This document shows, in pieces, positions 52,831 through 62,321 of a stretch of 64,000 nt of DNA. The stretch's first letter is position 1. The number at the start of each line of letters is the position of its first letter. The notes under the pieces are model-generated. The model saw only the letters and a program-made list of their open reading frames with translations, made no database searches and was not told the origin of the DNA. The translations under genes and the position numbers were made by a program. The stretch covers positions 1 to 64,000 of the forward strand of contig CAJUEY010000003.1 of the NCBI GenBank assembly GCA_910585825.1, read 5' to 3'. Origin of the DNA: an uncultured Lachnospiraceae bacterium. Its GTDB lineage: Bacteria; Bacillota; Clostridia; Lachnospirales; Lachnospiraceae.

Positions 52831-53878
52831 GGTTTTTGTTCCTTTCACCCTTCTCTGCCACAGCATATAGAACCGTTTCCTCACTGGCAAGTGAATAATG
52901 CCTGAGATAAAATGTATATTCCGGATAAAATGACAGAATCAAATGGGGAAGCTCCCAGATATCTTCCGGTTTATGATATACAGAAATGGCCAGTTTCGGC
53001 TGATACCTGCGAATCGTACGTTCCGCTCCTTTTAACGCTTCATATTCCGCTCCTTCAATATCCATTTTGATAAATGTCACTCTTTGATCTATGGCCTCGT
53101 CAATGCTTGTCACAGGCACATGCACAGTACCTAAGTCCGTAATCCTGGAACCCTCATTCGCATTGGCGGAAAAACGCAAAACCTCTTCTCTGCTCCACAA
53201 TCCTTTGGGCAAAAGCCGATATGATAACTGATCTGTTTGCTCCAATACCACCCCGCAATTTTTTCGATTATCGGCATCCGGCTCAAAAGCATACACCGTC
53301 TTTTCTCGATCGCCGGCCCACTCTGCGAACATACGGGAATTCGCCGCATCATAACATCCTCCATCCACAAAAACTTCATGCGGTTCTCTGTATTCCTGTA
53401 AAATTGGCAAGTCAAAATACTGCTGCCCGTGATACACTGAAAGCATCATTCCCGTTACATCCACAATCCTCTCTTTTTCAATTCCTGCGTGCGCAAGCAT
53501 TTCGCAGAACTCCTTATGAAAACTTGTAGAAGCGATATAAACGGAAGCATCGCTTTTCAACTTTAAAAATTCCTCAAATGTCATAATCGGCAGATCCCGG
53601 TAGCTGCCTTTCTTATAATTGTCAATCATGCCGGAAAATCCAAATTCCCAGAATAAATCGGCAGTGATCATGCCCCACTGCCCTGCACTGACAATATATT
53701 TTTCCCTTTTATCCTGAACAAACTTCTCATAAATATTCTGATATAATGCGGTATTCTTTACAATCCGCAGCATATAGTCTTTATCGCCGGTCAGACTGAA
53801 TAAAAGGCGGTCCGCATATATTTCTTTTGATCTGTCATCTCCCAGATGACGGTAAATATCCTGTATCTGATGCAGCAT
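52823..53878 (-). CDS. Rossmann-like module plus FkbM family methyltransferase
   Basis: A 351-residue protein. Residues 1-55 are helical, residues 58-145 the Rossmann-like module (YIVSAGQWGMITADLFW, MIDNYKKG, LPIMTFEEFL, VYIAST), and residues 165-345 an FkbM methyltransferase with VFVDGGCYDAANSRMF (SAM site), AFEPDADN and FIKMDIEGAEYEALKGA, the diagnostic FkbM block. FkbM enzymes O-methylate sugars or polyketides. GGAGGGG precedes the ATG. One of two such fusions in this run. Confidence 0.85.
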   Translation of the reverse strand: MLHQIQDIYRHLGDDRSKEIYADRLLFSLTGDKDYMLRIVKNTALYQNIYEKFVQDKREKYIVSAGQWGMITADLFWEFGFSGMIDNYKKGSYRDLPIMTFEEFLKLKSDASVYIASTSFHKEFCEMLAHAGIEKERIVDVTGMMLSVYHGQQYFDLPILQEYREPHEVFVDGGCYDAANSRMFAEWAGDREKTVYAFEPDADNRKNCGVVLEQTDQLSYRLLPKGLWSREEVLRFSANANEGSRITDLGTVHVPVTSIDEAIDQRVTFIKMDIEGAEYEALKGAERTIRRYQPKLAISVYHKPEDIWELPHLILSFYPEYTFYLRHYSLASEETVLYAVAEKGERNKNHD

Positions 53879-53945
53879 CTAAAACCCCTCCACTATTGTC
53901 TATTCAGTAAGATTTCTTTATGCAATGGCAATTGCAAACCAGTTC

Positions 53946-55127
53946 TTATCGCTTTTGTCTCGCCGCAGGAACCGGATACCGATATGCTTCCGCCCCATTG
54001 CAGCGGCGGCACATATCCAAATACCCTTTATCCGAATATCCCACACTGAATTCCAACAGAATTTTTTTATAATTCTCTCCTGTAAGGGAACTCATATCCA
54101 GATAATCATCCTCTCCTACGTGAAACTTCAGATTATCCGAAACGCTCCTTGCCATGACGCAGTAATAAAATTTATCTCCCCGAATCTCCCGGCACGGCGT
54201 TTTACATGCATCAAATACACCCGTCAGCTTCTCTTCATCCGCTTCGTACATAACCCATTCAAATCCATAATCAACCCACTCTTCTTCCGATTTTCCAAGC
54301 GTATATGGAATATGATTCTCATCCAGCAGAGCCGTCAGTTTTTCATATTTTTCCTTTAATACGGAAATCTCTTTTGAATAATTAGAAATTCGGAATGTAA
54401 CATCATATTTTTGACACATTTCTATGACAGCAGGTCCGGGAAGTATCGTTCCGTTTGTTGTAATGCTTAATATCATCATCTGACTGCGGTATTTCTCACC
54501 AATATACGCGATTGTTTCCGGAAGTTCCTTATACAATAACGGTTCTCCCCCAATCAAAACAAATTCTCCGCAAACGTCCACTTTGGAAAAAAAGGAATCT
54601 GCGCTTTGACATGCAAGCGAAAACTCCATATCAGGAACGTCACTTCCCACATTAAAACATCCGTGAGCGCATTTTTCACATTTTAAACTGCATCGTTCGG
54701 TCAGACAGATCTGCGCAAGAGCCACATAGGAAGTATTATACTCATATGCCATAATTATCGGCAGATAATAATACATAAACGTTTCATATGTAAAATAATT
54801 TTTATTGATTTCAAATCCGTTTTCCGAAATCTGTTTACTAATAGAAGGAATATTCTTTTTGTCCGCAGCTATAACAATCTGATTCTGATTGCCGTTTTTC
54901 AGATATTGATCAAAAGAAATTACTTCTTTTCCATCTACGCCATTTTTTTGTTTTTCTTTATCATTATCAATATAACCGCCGAACATATGAAGATATTCCA
55001 AAATCTCCTGCATATTTTTTCCAAAAACGCCTGCGCCAAATACATATATCTTTTCATGCAGACGAATCAGTTCCGTAATATCTTCTGCCACTTTATCCAG
55101 CTCATACCCTTTATTTTTCCATTTCAT
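53946..55127 (-). CDS. Rossmann-like module plus radical SAM enzyme
   Basis: A 393-residue protein. Residues 25-125 are the Rossmann-like module: IYVFGAGVFGKNMQEIL, YIDNDKEK, KEVISFDQYL, QIVIAAD. Residues 140-390 form a radical SAM domain: ICLTERCSLKCEKCAHGC includes the CxxxCxxC cluster motif, VLIGGEPLLYKEL is the GGEP SAM-binding motif, SITTNGTILPG follows. Later Cys (DACKTPC, YYCVM, MCRRC) suggest an auxiliary iron-sulfur cluster. I start at 55127 behind AAAGGAT. The combination of radical SAM chemistry with a module otherwise found on glycosyltransferases is unusual. Confidence 0.82.
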   Translation of the reverse strand: MKWKNKGYELDKVAEDITELIRLHEKIYVFGAGVFGKNMQEILEYLHMFGGYIDNDKEKQKNGVDGKEVISFDQYLKNGNQNQIVIAADKKNIPSISKQISENGFEINKNYFTYETFMYYYLPIIMAYEYNTSYVALAQICLTERCSLKCEKCAHGCFNVGSDVPDMEFSLACQSADSFFSKVDVCGEFVLIGGEPLLYKELPETIAYIGEKYRSQMMILSITTNGTILPGPAVIEMCQKYDVTFRISNYSKEISVLKEKYEKLTALLDENHIPYTLGKSEEEWVDYGFEWVMYEADEEKLTGVFDACKTPCREIRGDKFYYCVMARSVSDNLKFHVGEDDYLDMSSLTGENYKKILLEFSVGYSDKGYLDMCRRCNGAEAYRYPVPAARQKR

Positions 55128-55152
55128 AATATTTATCCTTTCCTGTTTTCTT

Positions 55153-56343
55153 CTATATTTCAATTACTTTGGTCAGATTCCAGATTATTTTTTCTTCGGC
55201 AATCCCTATTTTGATCAAGTTCTCTCGGATCTCTTCCGCTGTCTCTACATTTTTAACCGCAATCAGCACATACTCATACTCTGCACTGCATAATTGTTCT
55301 GGAGAAACAATCCGTTTCATCTGCATTTCCGGCCTTTCATAATTCTGATCCGCCCACAAAACAATTTCAGCAAACTGATATTTCTGATTTTGCGCAAAAT
55401 ACTGCTTTCCCAGATTACCCGCTCCATACAAAGCAATTCTCGCTCCCTTCTCTATACTCCAAAATGGAAATATATCCGGTTCGCTTTCCTTATAATCCGC
55501 ATAATGCATCTGTTTTAAACCAATCGCACGCATATAAAAATGGTCTAGCTGAAACAGCAGCTGCTCTTTATATTGGCTTTCGGAAAATTTTCTCTGAAGA
55601 TATTCAAACAGGACATAAAGTCTGTTAAAAAATTTTACATCTTTGATATATGGACATGTCAACTCTGTTTCTTTTGCTCTCTGTCTATGATAGTATAAAC
55701 AGTTATGGAGTATAGCAATCGAATTTGTTTCTAAGATCAACGGATAAATAAGCGCCACATCTTCCCCATAATGAATATCTAATGCAGACATCTCCTTAAA
55801 ATGCTTCAAAAGTCTCTCTTTCTCAAAAATCTTTGTGCAAAGGCTGGGATCCAGTTCATTTCTCCCCCTTCTGGCGCTAAAGAGCATATAAGGTATGATC
55901 TCTTTCTCTATTTTTTCTCTGTTATAGAATCCACCTTCAATTAACGGCATCTCCGTTATGATACAATCTTTATCAAAAAATCTGTAAATGCCGGACATCA
56001 CGACTTCTGCATCTCCTGCCGCTTTCATAAGGATTTCATACATATTTGGTTCAATCCAGTCGTCCGAATCTACAAACGTCACATATGCTCCATCCGCACA
56101 TAATACCCCTGTCCGCCTTGTTTTAATCGGTCCTTCATTCTCTTTATGAATCACAGAAATCCTTTCATCCAGTTTCTGATAGGTATCGCAGATAACCCCG
56201 GATGAATCTGTGGAACCATCGTCAACCAGAATAATCTGTATATTCTCATAGGTCTGATGCATAATACTCTCAATACAAGCCGGTAAAAATTCTTCCACAT
56301 TATAAACCGGAACTATGACCGACAGCAATTTCTTTTCTTCCAT
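55153..56343 (-). CDS. GT2 glycosyltransferase with C-terminal Rossmann-like module
   Basis: A 396-residue paralog of the gene at 51622. Residues 1-110: LSVIVPVYNVEEFLPAC, VDDGSTDSSGVIC, EGPIKTRRTGV, FVDSDDWIE. Helical middle. Residues 280-390 are the module: ARIALYGAGNLGKQYF, WADQNYERP, KRIVSPEQL, YEYVLIAV, then EEIRENLIKIGI. The ATG at 56343 is behind AGAGGGAT and lies 44 bp inside the preceding gene, indicating translational coupling. Confidence 0.83.
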   Translation of the reverse strand: MEEKKLLSVIVPVYNVEEFLPACIESIMHQTYENIQIILVDDGSTDSSGVICDTYQKLDERISVIHKENEGPIKTRRTGVLCADGAYVTFVDSDDWIEPNMYEILMKAAGDAEVVMSGIYRFFDKDCIITEMPLIEGGFYNREKIEKEIIPYMLFSARRGRNELDPSLCTKIFEKERLLKHFKEMSALDIHYGEDVALIYPLILETNSIAILHNCLYYHRQRAKETELTCPYIKDVKFFNRLYVLFEYLQRKFSESQYKEQLLFQLDHFYMRAIGLKQMHYADYKESEPDIFPFWSIEKGARIALYGAGNLGKQYFAQNQKYQFAEIVLWADQNYERPEMQMKRIVSPEQLCSAEYEYVLIAVKNVETAEEIRENLIKIGIAEEKIIWNLTKVIEI

Positions 56344-57406
56344 AAACAATCCCTCTTCTCAAGTCCAGAGTATTTTCTATATTCTCATCATATGGGAAAA
56401 ACATATATCCCCTGGAATGCTCTGTACGATATCCATAACTTTTCAAAATAAACGAAATGTATTTTTCATCAAACTGCTTATGATAACTGCATATAGCGCA
56501 TTTTGCATTACTCTTTTTCAAAACATTCATCCCGCCTAATAAGGCGTCCACTTCCGCCCCTTCGATATCCATTTTCAAAAAATCAATTTCTTCTTCTACA
56601 AGCGCATCCAATGTTGTCATCTCTTTCGTCTCAAAACGAGATAAAAATTTCCTGCAATAAACCACTTTCTCTGAATAATCATAAAAGGTTCTGTGGAGCG
56701 CTTCCATCCATTTGGCGTCTGACTCAATCAGATAAATTTTTCGCGCCCTTTCCGCATACCGCAAAGCAAAATTGCCTTCACATACGCCAGCATCCACAAT
56801 CACACTGTTCTTTGGAATATCTTGTTTATTTCTGATATACAGATGCGGAGAATCTTCTCCCTGTTCATACAAAATATCTGCTATCACTTCTTCATGATCT
56901 ATTTTCTGAAATTTATAATCAAGGGGATAATACATTTTTTTCCCCTCAAACATGATATAAGGATATCCCTCTTTGTCTCTATATACTTTGGAATATAAAC
57001 CGCTTTCCGGCATATAGCTTCCCAGGACATTTAAAAAGCCTTTTTTATAAACAGAGAGCACATCCTGAATTTCTTTATCATCACAGCCTTCGTATTTTGC
57101 AATTATCTTTTCAGAGACTTTATTTTCCAGATCATGATACGTAATAATTCGGTCTGAGGCAATATTCAGTTTCTGAGTAAGCTGCCTGGATATCATTTCA
57201 TAGTATAAAGAACATATGATAATTACATCAAATTGCCATTCTTTTAATTGAGAAGGAGAAATGATTTTTTTATTATTCCAAAAAATCTCTCCCCAAATAT
57301 CCGGATTATTATCTGTAAAAGCAATAATATCATAATCTTTATAAAGTATTTTTTTTCTTAAAAAATCCCTGGTCGTCCCTCCGGCCCCCCATATTACAGC
57401 TTTCAT
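56300..57406 (-). CDS. Rossmann-like module plus FkbM family methyltransferase
   Basis: A 368-residue protein. Residues 1-105 are the module: KAVIWGAGGTTRDFLRK, FTDNNPDIWG, KKIISPSQL, DVIIICSLYYEMI. Residues 175-360 are FkbM: SVIVDAGVCEGNFALRYAE, YLIESDAKW, FLKMDIEGAEVDALLGG, CSYHKQFDE. A linker (110-175) with DYKFQKIDHEEVIADIL joins them. AGGAG precedes the ATG at 57406, which overlaps the stop of the GT4 gene. Module before methyltransferase as in 52823-53878, yet the two are strongly diverged. Confidence 0.85.
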   Translation of the reverse strand: MKAVIWGAGGTTRDFLRKKILYKDYDIIAFTDNNPDIWGEIFWNNKKIISPSQLKEWQFDVIIICSLYYEMISRQLTQKLNIASDRIITYHDLENKVSEKIIAKYEGCDDKEIQDVLSVYKKGFLNVLGSYMPESGLYSKVYRDKEGYPYIMFEGKKMYYPLDYKFQKIDHEEVIADILYEQGEDSPHLYIRNKQDIPKNSVIVDAGVCEGNFALRYAERARKIYLIESDAKWMEALHRTFYDYSEKVVYCRKFLSRFETKEMTTLDALVEEEIDFLKMDIEGAEVDALLGGMNVLKKSNAKCAICSYHKQFDEKYISFILKSYGYRTEHSRGYMFFPYDENIENTLDLRRGIVYGRKEIAVGHSSGL

Positions 57407-58803
57407 CCTGTTTCTCCTATCCATTTACCGAGAGCTTTTGCATAATCTTCTTTTTTACATTTTAAAAGAATTTCGCGTCTTGCCGCCTCTCCATATTTTT
57501 TAATGAGTGATCTGTGATGATATAATTCAATAATCCTCTTTGCCATTGTTTCCAAATCTCCAATGGCGCAGATACAGCCGCTGCTTCCATTTACAATATA
57601 ATCTGAAACTCCGCTTACCTCCGTCACCACCGGCACACATCCAAAACTCATTGCTTCCAGCATAGCCAGACTGGCTCCTTCATACTCTGAAAAATTAATA
57701 TAAATATCCTGTCTCTTCCAAAAATCTGCCATATCAGAATAATTCAGACGCCCGGAAAATCTAATTTTTTGTTCCATACGGTGATGTTTTATTTCTCTTT
57801 TTATGTTAGCTTCTTCCTCTCCGTCTCCGGCTATTTCTAATATATAATCCATGCCGCTTTTTTCCAGTTTCCCTAAAAGTATCGGCAACATATCCGCTCT
57901 CTTCTGCTCTTTGACCAGACGCGCCGCATATCCGATTCGAAGCGGCCGGTCGGAATCCATATGGTAATGCCTTTGATAAGATACATCTGTTTCAATTGGC
58001 TGCTCCCTGAAAAAAAGTCTTTTTTCCTGTATTCCATATACCGTTTTCAGCGTTTCTTTGATCTTTCTGCTTACACAAATATAGGAATCAAAAAAAATAT
58101 CAAACTGCACATGCAGATCATAAGCCTGTTTCACATCCAGATGCAGTTCATCTATAATTTTAATTTTATCCGGATAAATCATTTTTACCGCCAATGCGGC
58201 AAAAAATAACTCTTCTGTAAAACAGTTCAAAAAAATAATTGGAAGCTGTCCAATCATATGATTAACCATATCAGCAAAATTATCTTCTTTCAAAAATTTC
58301 TGAATGGAAAAATGCTCCTTTTCCTCCGAATTCCATTCGTCAATAAAAATCACTTGATTTGCAAAAATCCTGATATCATGTCCTGCTTTTGCCAACTCTT
58401 TTGCCACATCGTAATTCCAGTTCTCTGCACCGCCCCAAACAGCGCTGCTATACAAATCCAAGCAGATCTTCGTTTCCTGATTCAAGGGCAGAGTTTTTGA
58501 AATATCTGACAATATCTCTGCAGAGGATTCTTTTAAAAATTCCCATAGACTGACAATTCTATCCGCAATCCCCATTTGAAACAGCTGCTCTGTAATCTCT
58601 TTCCAGTATGTACATGAAATAATAATCCTGCAGTCCATAGCTGTGAGATCGGACGGATCTATTACAGGTATTCCATGGTATTCATTTCCCGTTTTATTCA
58701 TATTATTATCTGCAATAAAATCCACTTTACACTGAAAAAAATTCAGCAGCCTGATATAATTTTGTATATGATGCCCTCTGCCAAACAATACAAGTTCTGC
58801 CAT
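57403..58803 (-). CDS. Rossmann-like module plus GT4 glycosyltransferase
   Basis: A 466-residue protein. Residues 1-100 are the module: ELVLFGRGHHIQNYIRL, FIADNNMNKTG, IPVIDPSDL, RIIISCTYWKEI. Residues 110-460 are a GT4-type GT-B enzyme: YSSAVWGGAENWNYDVA, IGYAARLVKEQKRADML, LEIAGDGEEEANI, FSEYEGASLAMLEAMSFGCVPVVTEVSG, the EX7E-type donor site given as a landmark. AGAGG lies before the ATG. Preceded by a 225-bp gap that contains a decayed reading frame. Confidence 0.85.
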   Translation of the reverse strand: MAELVLFGRGHHIQNYIRLLNFFQCKVDFIADNNMNKTGNEYHGIPVIDPSDLTAMDCRIIISCTYWKEITEQLFQMGIADRIVSLWEFLKESSAEILSDISKTLPLNQETKICLDLYSSAVWGGAENWNYDVAKELAKAGHDIRIFANQVIFIDEWNSEEKEHFSIQKFLKEDNFADMVNHMIGQLPIIFLNCFTEELFFAALAVKMIYPDKIKIIDELHLDVKQAYDLHVQFDIFFDSYICVSRKIKETLKTVYGIQEKRLFFREQPIETDVSYQRHYHMDSDRPLRIGYAARLVKEQKRADMLPILLGKLEKSGMDYILEIAGDGEEEANIKREIKHHRMEQKIRFSGRLNYSDMADFWKRQDIYINFSEYEGASLAMLEAMSFGCVPVVTEVSGVSDYIVNGSSGCICAIGDLETMAKRIIELYHHRSLIKKYGEAARREILLKCKKEDYAKALGKWIGETG

Positions 58804-59028
58804 TTATTGAACCTCTTAATTATTCTCTGATTTCCAATGCAACCGGATATGTCGCTGTGATCAGACCATTATACTCTTTCTTTATTTTCTGAAAATCTTC
58901 CAAAGATATGATTCATAATATTTCGCTTAATAACCATTCTCAAATATGTAGATTGTGCATCTCACTTCTCCTCTGCTCTTTTTTTACAATTGAATTGCAA
59001 CAATACTTGATACTGTATAATACCATCA
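58804..59028 (-). other. 225-bp gap with a decayed short reading frame
   Basis: On the minus strand GAGGAGAAGTGAG precedes an ATG that runs into a stop after five codons. Further on, a stop-bounded stretch of 28 codons ends in EYNGLITATYPVALEIRE and could be the tail of a lost gene. I find no terminator or clear promoter. The gap is the longest in the run of module genes and may mark a deletion. Confidence 0.35.
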
Positions 59029-60483
59029 TTAGCATATGAACTGCCAGCATAATTCTCTCACTTCATTTTGATATATCCGTTCGATTTCGACATGTCCTGA
59101 TGCATATTTTTCTGCGCTTTCATAAAGCTCCTGCTCATACAAAAAGCTTGATATGATAATCCGATCCGTATCCATTGGAATATCCCGTATGTTAAGGACT
59201 GGCATTCCTTCAAATTCCTGTTCTCCGCTTACTGCATAGCTGTCCAGAAGAAACAAATCTTGGGATAATTTCCCATATTTCCCCGCAGCTTTTAAAAGTC
59301 CTTTGGTATGATTCCCGCCTCCATAGATACCTGTTTTTTTATTCTGCTCAAAAAATCCCAATCTTTTTAATTTACTTTCTGATTTTTTTTGATATGTGCG
59401 TTTACACTCACAAAAAAATTGTCGAAGAGAAAATTTTTCCGGAACACACTCTCTGTTCATCAAATCTGTCTTTCTATCTTCTTCTGATTTCAAACACAGA
59501 TATAAAACCGCTTCCAGTTCCTCTAAATACAGTTTTTCCATACGCTTTTTTTGAAACATCTGATGCGCTTTACTGTAAATTTCTTCTTTGAAAGGCCGGA
59601 TGACATCCGGATCTCCAGTATAAAAACTGCACATTTCGAAAAACGTCTGCACCAGAGAAAATACTTTGTCCCTCATTTTACGAAGCAATAATTCTTCATA
59701 CGGCAGCTCTTCTTTTTTTATATCTTCCAGGATCGCTTTGGAACAGACAAAATCATTCATAACCCGAATTACTTGCATATAGTCTCTCATATGTTTTTCA
59801 TCTATGACGCTGGTCGTAATCGAATTTTCATGATAACGCCTGCGATACAGTCTTTGAGGAAGGTACTTTACAAGTTCTGCTTTTAAAGCCGCTTTCATAC
59901 TAAATAAATGATCTTCATAGAAAATTCCCTCTGGAAACAAAATGTGGTGTTCTGTCAAAAATGCTTTTCGAAACACCGCCATACACGCCTGCACATTAAA
60001 ATGAAGCGGATATGTATTCAGAAAAAATTCCGTTCCTTTATAAACCCGGTCTTTCACACTGTTTTCTCTGTGATACATTCTCGCATCATAACTGTCATAT
60101 CGACCTGATTCTTTATCCTCATAAACAACTTCTGCATCAAAATACAAAATATCCAAATCAGGGTTTTCACGTAAACCTGTTAAAATGCAGTCCAACAAAT
60201 CTTCTCTCCAGTAATCATCTGAATCCAGAAAAATAACATGTTCCCCTTTTGCATGTGCAAGTCCGAGATTTCTTGCATCTCCAAGTCCCGCATTCTTCTG
60301 TTTCACATAGACAATATCCGGATATAATTTTATATACTCCACGCAGATCTCTTCACTTCTATCTGTGGAGCCGTCGTTTACAATGATAATCTCCAGATCA
60401 TCTGTCTTCTGACGAACCACGCTTTCCAGACACTCTCTGATGTAGTTTTCCACATTATAAACAGGTATAATTACTGAAAGCAA
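59029..60483 (-). CDS. GT2 glycosyltransferase with C-terminal Rossmann-like module
   Basis: A 484-residue protein. Residues 1-110 are a GT-A domain: LSVIIPVYNVENYIREC, VNDGSTDRSEEIC, GLGDARNLGLAHAKG, FLDSDDYWRE. A long helical region (190-385) resembles CDP-glycerol/teichoic acid-type extensions only in being basic and helical. Residues 388-480 are the module: KTGIYGGGNHTKGLLKAA, FLLDSYAVSG, GMPVLNIRDI, DRIIISSFLYEQEL. It starts at a TTG with AAAGGA 10 nt upstream; no ATG is available before the conserved N-terminus. Confidence 0.82.
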   Translation of the reverse strand: MLSVIIPVYNVENYIRECLESVVRQKTDDLEIIIVNDGSTDRSEEICVEYIKLYPDIVYVKQKNAGLGDARNLGLAHAKGEHVIFLDSDDYWREDLLDCILTGLRENPDLDILYFDAEVVYEDKESGRYDSYDARMYHRENSVKDRVYKGTEFFLNTYPLHFNVQACMAVFRKAFLTEHHILFPEGIFYEDHLFSMKAALKAELVKYLPQRLYRRRYHENSITTSVIDEKHMRDYMQVIRVMNDFVCSKAILEDIKKEELPYEELLLRKMRDKVFSLVQTFFEMCSFYTGDPDVIRPFKEEIYSKAHQMFQKKRMEKLYLEELEAVLYLCLKSEEDRKTDLMNRECVPEKFSLRQFFCECKRTYQKKSESKLKRLGFFEQNKKTGIYGGGNHTKGLLKAAGKYGKLSQDLFLLDSYAVSGEQEFEGMPVLNIRDIPMDTDRIIISSFLYEQELYESAEKYASGHVEIERIYQNEVRELCWQFIC

Positions 60484-60511
60484 TCCTTTTACATCCTTTC
60501 CCTAATTAATC

Positions 60512-61504
60512 TTATCTGACGGATTCTGATAAGTCCTTTGTATACAAAGGCAGCAAAATAGAACCTCCGCCATATTCTGCTTTATATCGAAATAAACTGT
60601 AATTTAATATATTTCCTGAATCTTCTGTGCTTGCGCCAAAACTGAAATACGAATACCCTAGCTCTCTTGCTTTCAAAATCAATTTCGATATAAGCATCAG
60701 ATTGGGCATCTGTTTTGAAAAACGGTAATTCAAATCCAAATACTGCGTATGAAACACATTTTTAAAGCAGTACACCAATGCAAACGCTCCGTATTCCCCT
60801 TCTCTGGTTTCCACATAAAAAGCCCTGATCTGATCTGGAAATTTATTCGCCAGTTCATTTATTTCATCAAACGTATGCGTAGTATGTGACTGATATTTCC
60901 GTTGCAGATTTTGATTCATATGTTCCCAAACGGATTTATCCAATTCTTTTTCTTTCAACTGAAACAAATCTTCCAGAACTGTTTTTTTGATTTGATTTCT
61001 TCGTCTGCTGTTACATAAAGTCAGAACATCCTCCATTGTACAAATCTGCGAAATATGAATCACATTCGCAAGCGCTGTGATTCCATAAGAAAATCCTCTT
61101 TTTAGCAAAAAATAATCAATTTCCTGATATGGATGAAAGGTATAACATGGAGGGATAAGCTTCAATTCTATTCTTTGATATTTTTCTTCATAATAAGAAA
61201 ACATTTTATCCAGAATTTCTTCTTTTAATGCAATCTCTGTTTTCTTTGAAATTACAGGTCCTGCAAAAGTCGTTCCTGCATGTGATATTATTTTCTGATG
61301 ATCTACATCCACAGAAGCCATCATTACTCCCCGGATAAACTGTGATTCCTTTTCCAATACCACAATAGAGTCTTCCAGAAATCGACCTTTGTGATACGAA
61401 AGATACTTCCATGTGCTGATAAATTCTCCATTCGTATTATCATCCATAATAAAGGCATCAATTTTCTCTGCTCCCACTTCGTCTACTGTTTTTATTTCTA
61501 ACAT
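60512..61504 (-). CDS. GNAT/FemAB-like acyltransferase (BioF2-like, Acetyltransf_6 type)
   Basis: A 330-residue protein with two GNAT-like halves, as in FemAB and PEP-CTERM/CelD acyltransferases. Visible blocks: NGEFISTWKYLSYHKGR near the start, SRRRNQIKKT in the middle, and YSYFSFGASTEDSGNILNYSLFRYKAEYGG at the end (landmark: the SFGAST ... NYSL.RYK..YGG motif common in this superfamily). Transfers an acyl or aminoacyl group; on this island it may acylate a sugar amine. GAGGAAC precedes the ATG. One of two module-free complete genes in the run, with the methyltransferase upstream. Confidence 0.72.
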   Translation of the reverse strand: MLEIKTVDEVGAEKIDAFIMDDNTNGEFISTWKYLSYHKGRFLEDSIVVLEKESQFIRGVMMASVDVDHQKIISHAGTTFAGPVISKKTEIALKEEILDKMFSYYEEKYQRIELKLIPPCYTFHPYQEIDYFLLKRGFSYGITALANVIHISQICTMEDVLTLCNSRRRNQIKKTVLEDLFQLKEKELDKSVWEHMNQNLQRKYQSHTTHTFDEINELANKFPDQIRAFYVETREGEYGAFALVYCFKNVFHTQYLDLNYRFSKQMPNLMLISKLILKARELGYSYFSFGASTEDSGNILNYSLFRYKAEYGGGSILLPLYTKDLSESVR

Positions 61505-61532
61505 TTTTGTTCCTCACCGCCCTATATCTCTG

Positions 61533-62285
61533 TCAATCCTCTCTTTGAATATTCAGATAAATTTCTGATCCATATTCTTTCATATAAGAACTGCAAATGG
61601 AATCTAATGCGTCTAATACATCATGATTTAATATCTCATGATCCATACACTGTTTCATCTGCTTTTGTGAAAATGGTTTTAAAAAAAAGGATCCGGCATC
61701 AAGAATCTGAAAATGTTCGTCACTGACCAACTGTTTTAATGACTTCATATCAAATACAGCACTTTGCTGAAGAATTTGGTTTGTTTCCGAAAGCTGATGC
61801 ACATCCTCCATCAGTCCCATTTCCTTTGCCAATAAACGATGCAGAGAAAATGCATTTAACGTACTCACATGGACAATTGTTTTCTGGCTGCACAGACTGT
61901 GAATTACACGCAGCAGACGTTTCGGATCGACTACCTCATGCAGAAGCGCTGTACATATAATAAAATCAAATGTACATCCCTTCATTTCTTCTACAATATC
62001 TTCCATAAAGCCTTGATAACATACTACATTTTTATAATTTTCTGCCAAACACTCAGCATTTTTATAAAAACTATCCGCTGGTTCCACCACAGTAAATTTA
62101 TATTCATCGTGATAATCTACAAACAGAGGCTTCAAACCGCATCCGATTTCCAAAATGGAACTGCCTTCTGGAATATACATATCTATCATTTTTTTTACTG
62201 TATTTCTTCTGAAATGCTCCTGATAACGTTCAAAGTCCATATCTTCTCCGGTAAGCTTCCTCTCATAATCTGCCATATCTCGCAT
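61533..62285 (-). CDS. class I SAM-dependent methyltransferase
   Basis: A 250-residue Rossmann methyltransferase: SSILEIGCGLKPLFVDY is motif I, FTVVEPADSF the acidic strand, FDFIICTALLHEVVDP motif II/post-II, and HVSTLNAFSLHRLLAKEMG, a segment typical of Methyltransf_23 proteins. AAAGGAT lies about 10 nt before the ATG. It lacks the Rossmann-like module of its neighbours, having only its own catalytic Rossmann fold. It probably methylates the same glycan. Confidence 0.85.
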   Translation of the reverse strand: MRDMADYERKLTGEDMDFERYQEHFRRNTVKKMIDMYIPEGSSILEIGCGLKPLFVDYHDEYKFTVVEPADSFYKNAECLAENYKNVVCYQGFMEDIVEEMKGCTFDFIICTALLHEVVDPKRLLRVIHSLCSQKTIVHVSTLNAFSLHRLLAKEMGLMEDVHQLSETNQILQQSAVFDMKSLKQLVSDEHFQILDAGSFFLKPFSQKQMKQCMDHEILNHDVLDALDSICSSYMKEYGSEIYLNIQRED

Positions 62286-62321
62286 TCAAAATCATCCTTT
62301 CTCTTTTTCTGGTCGTTGTTT

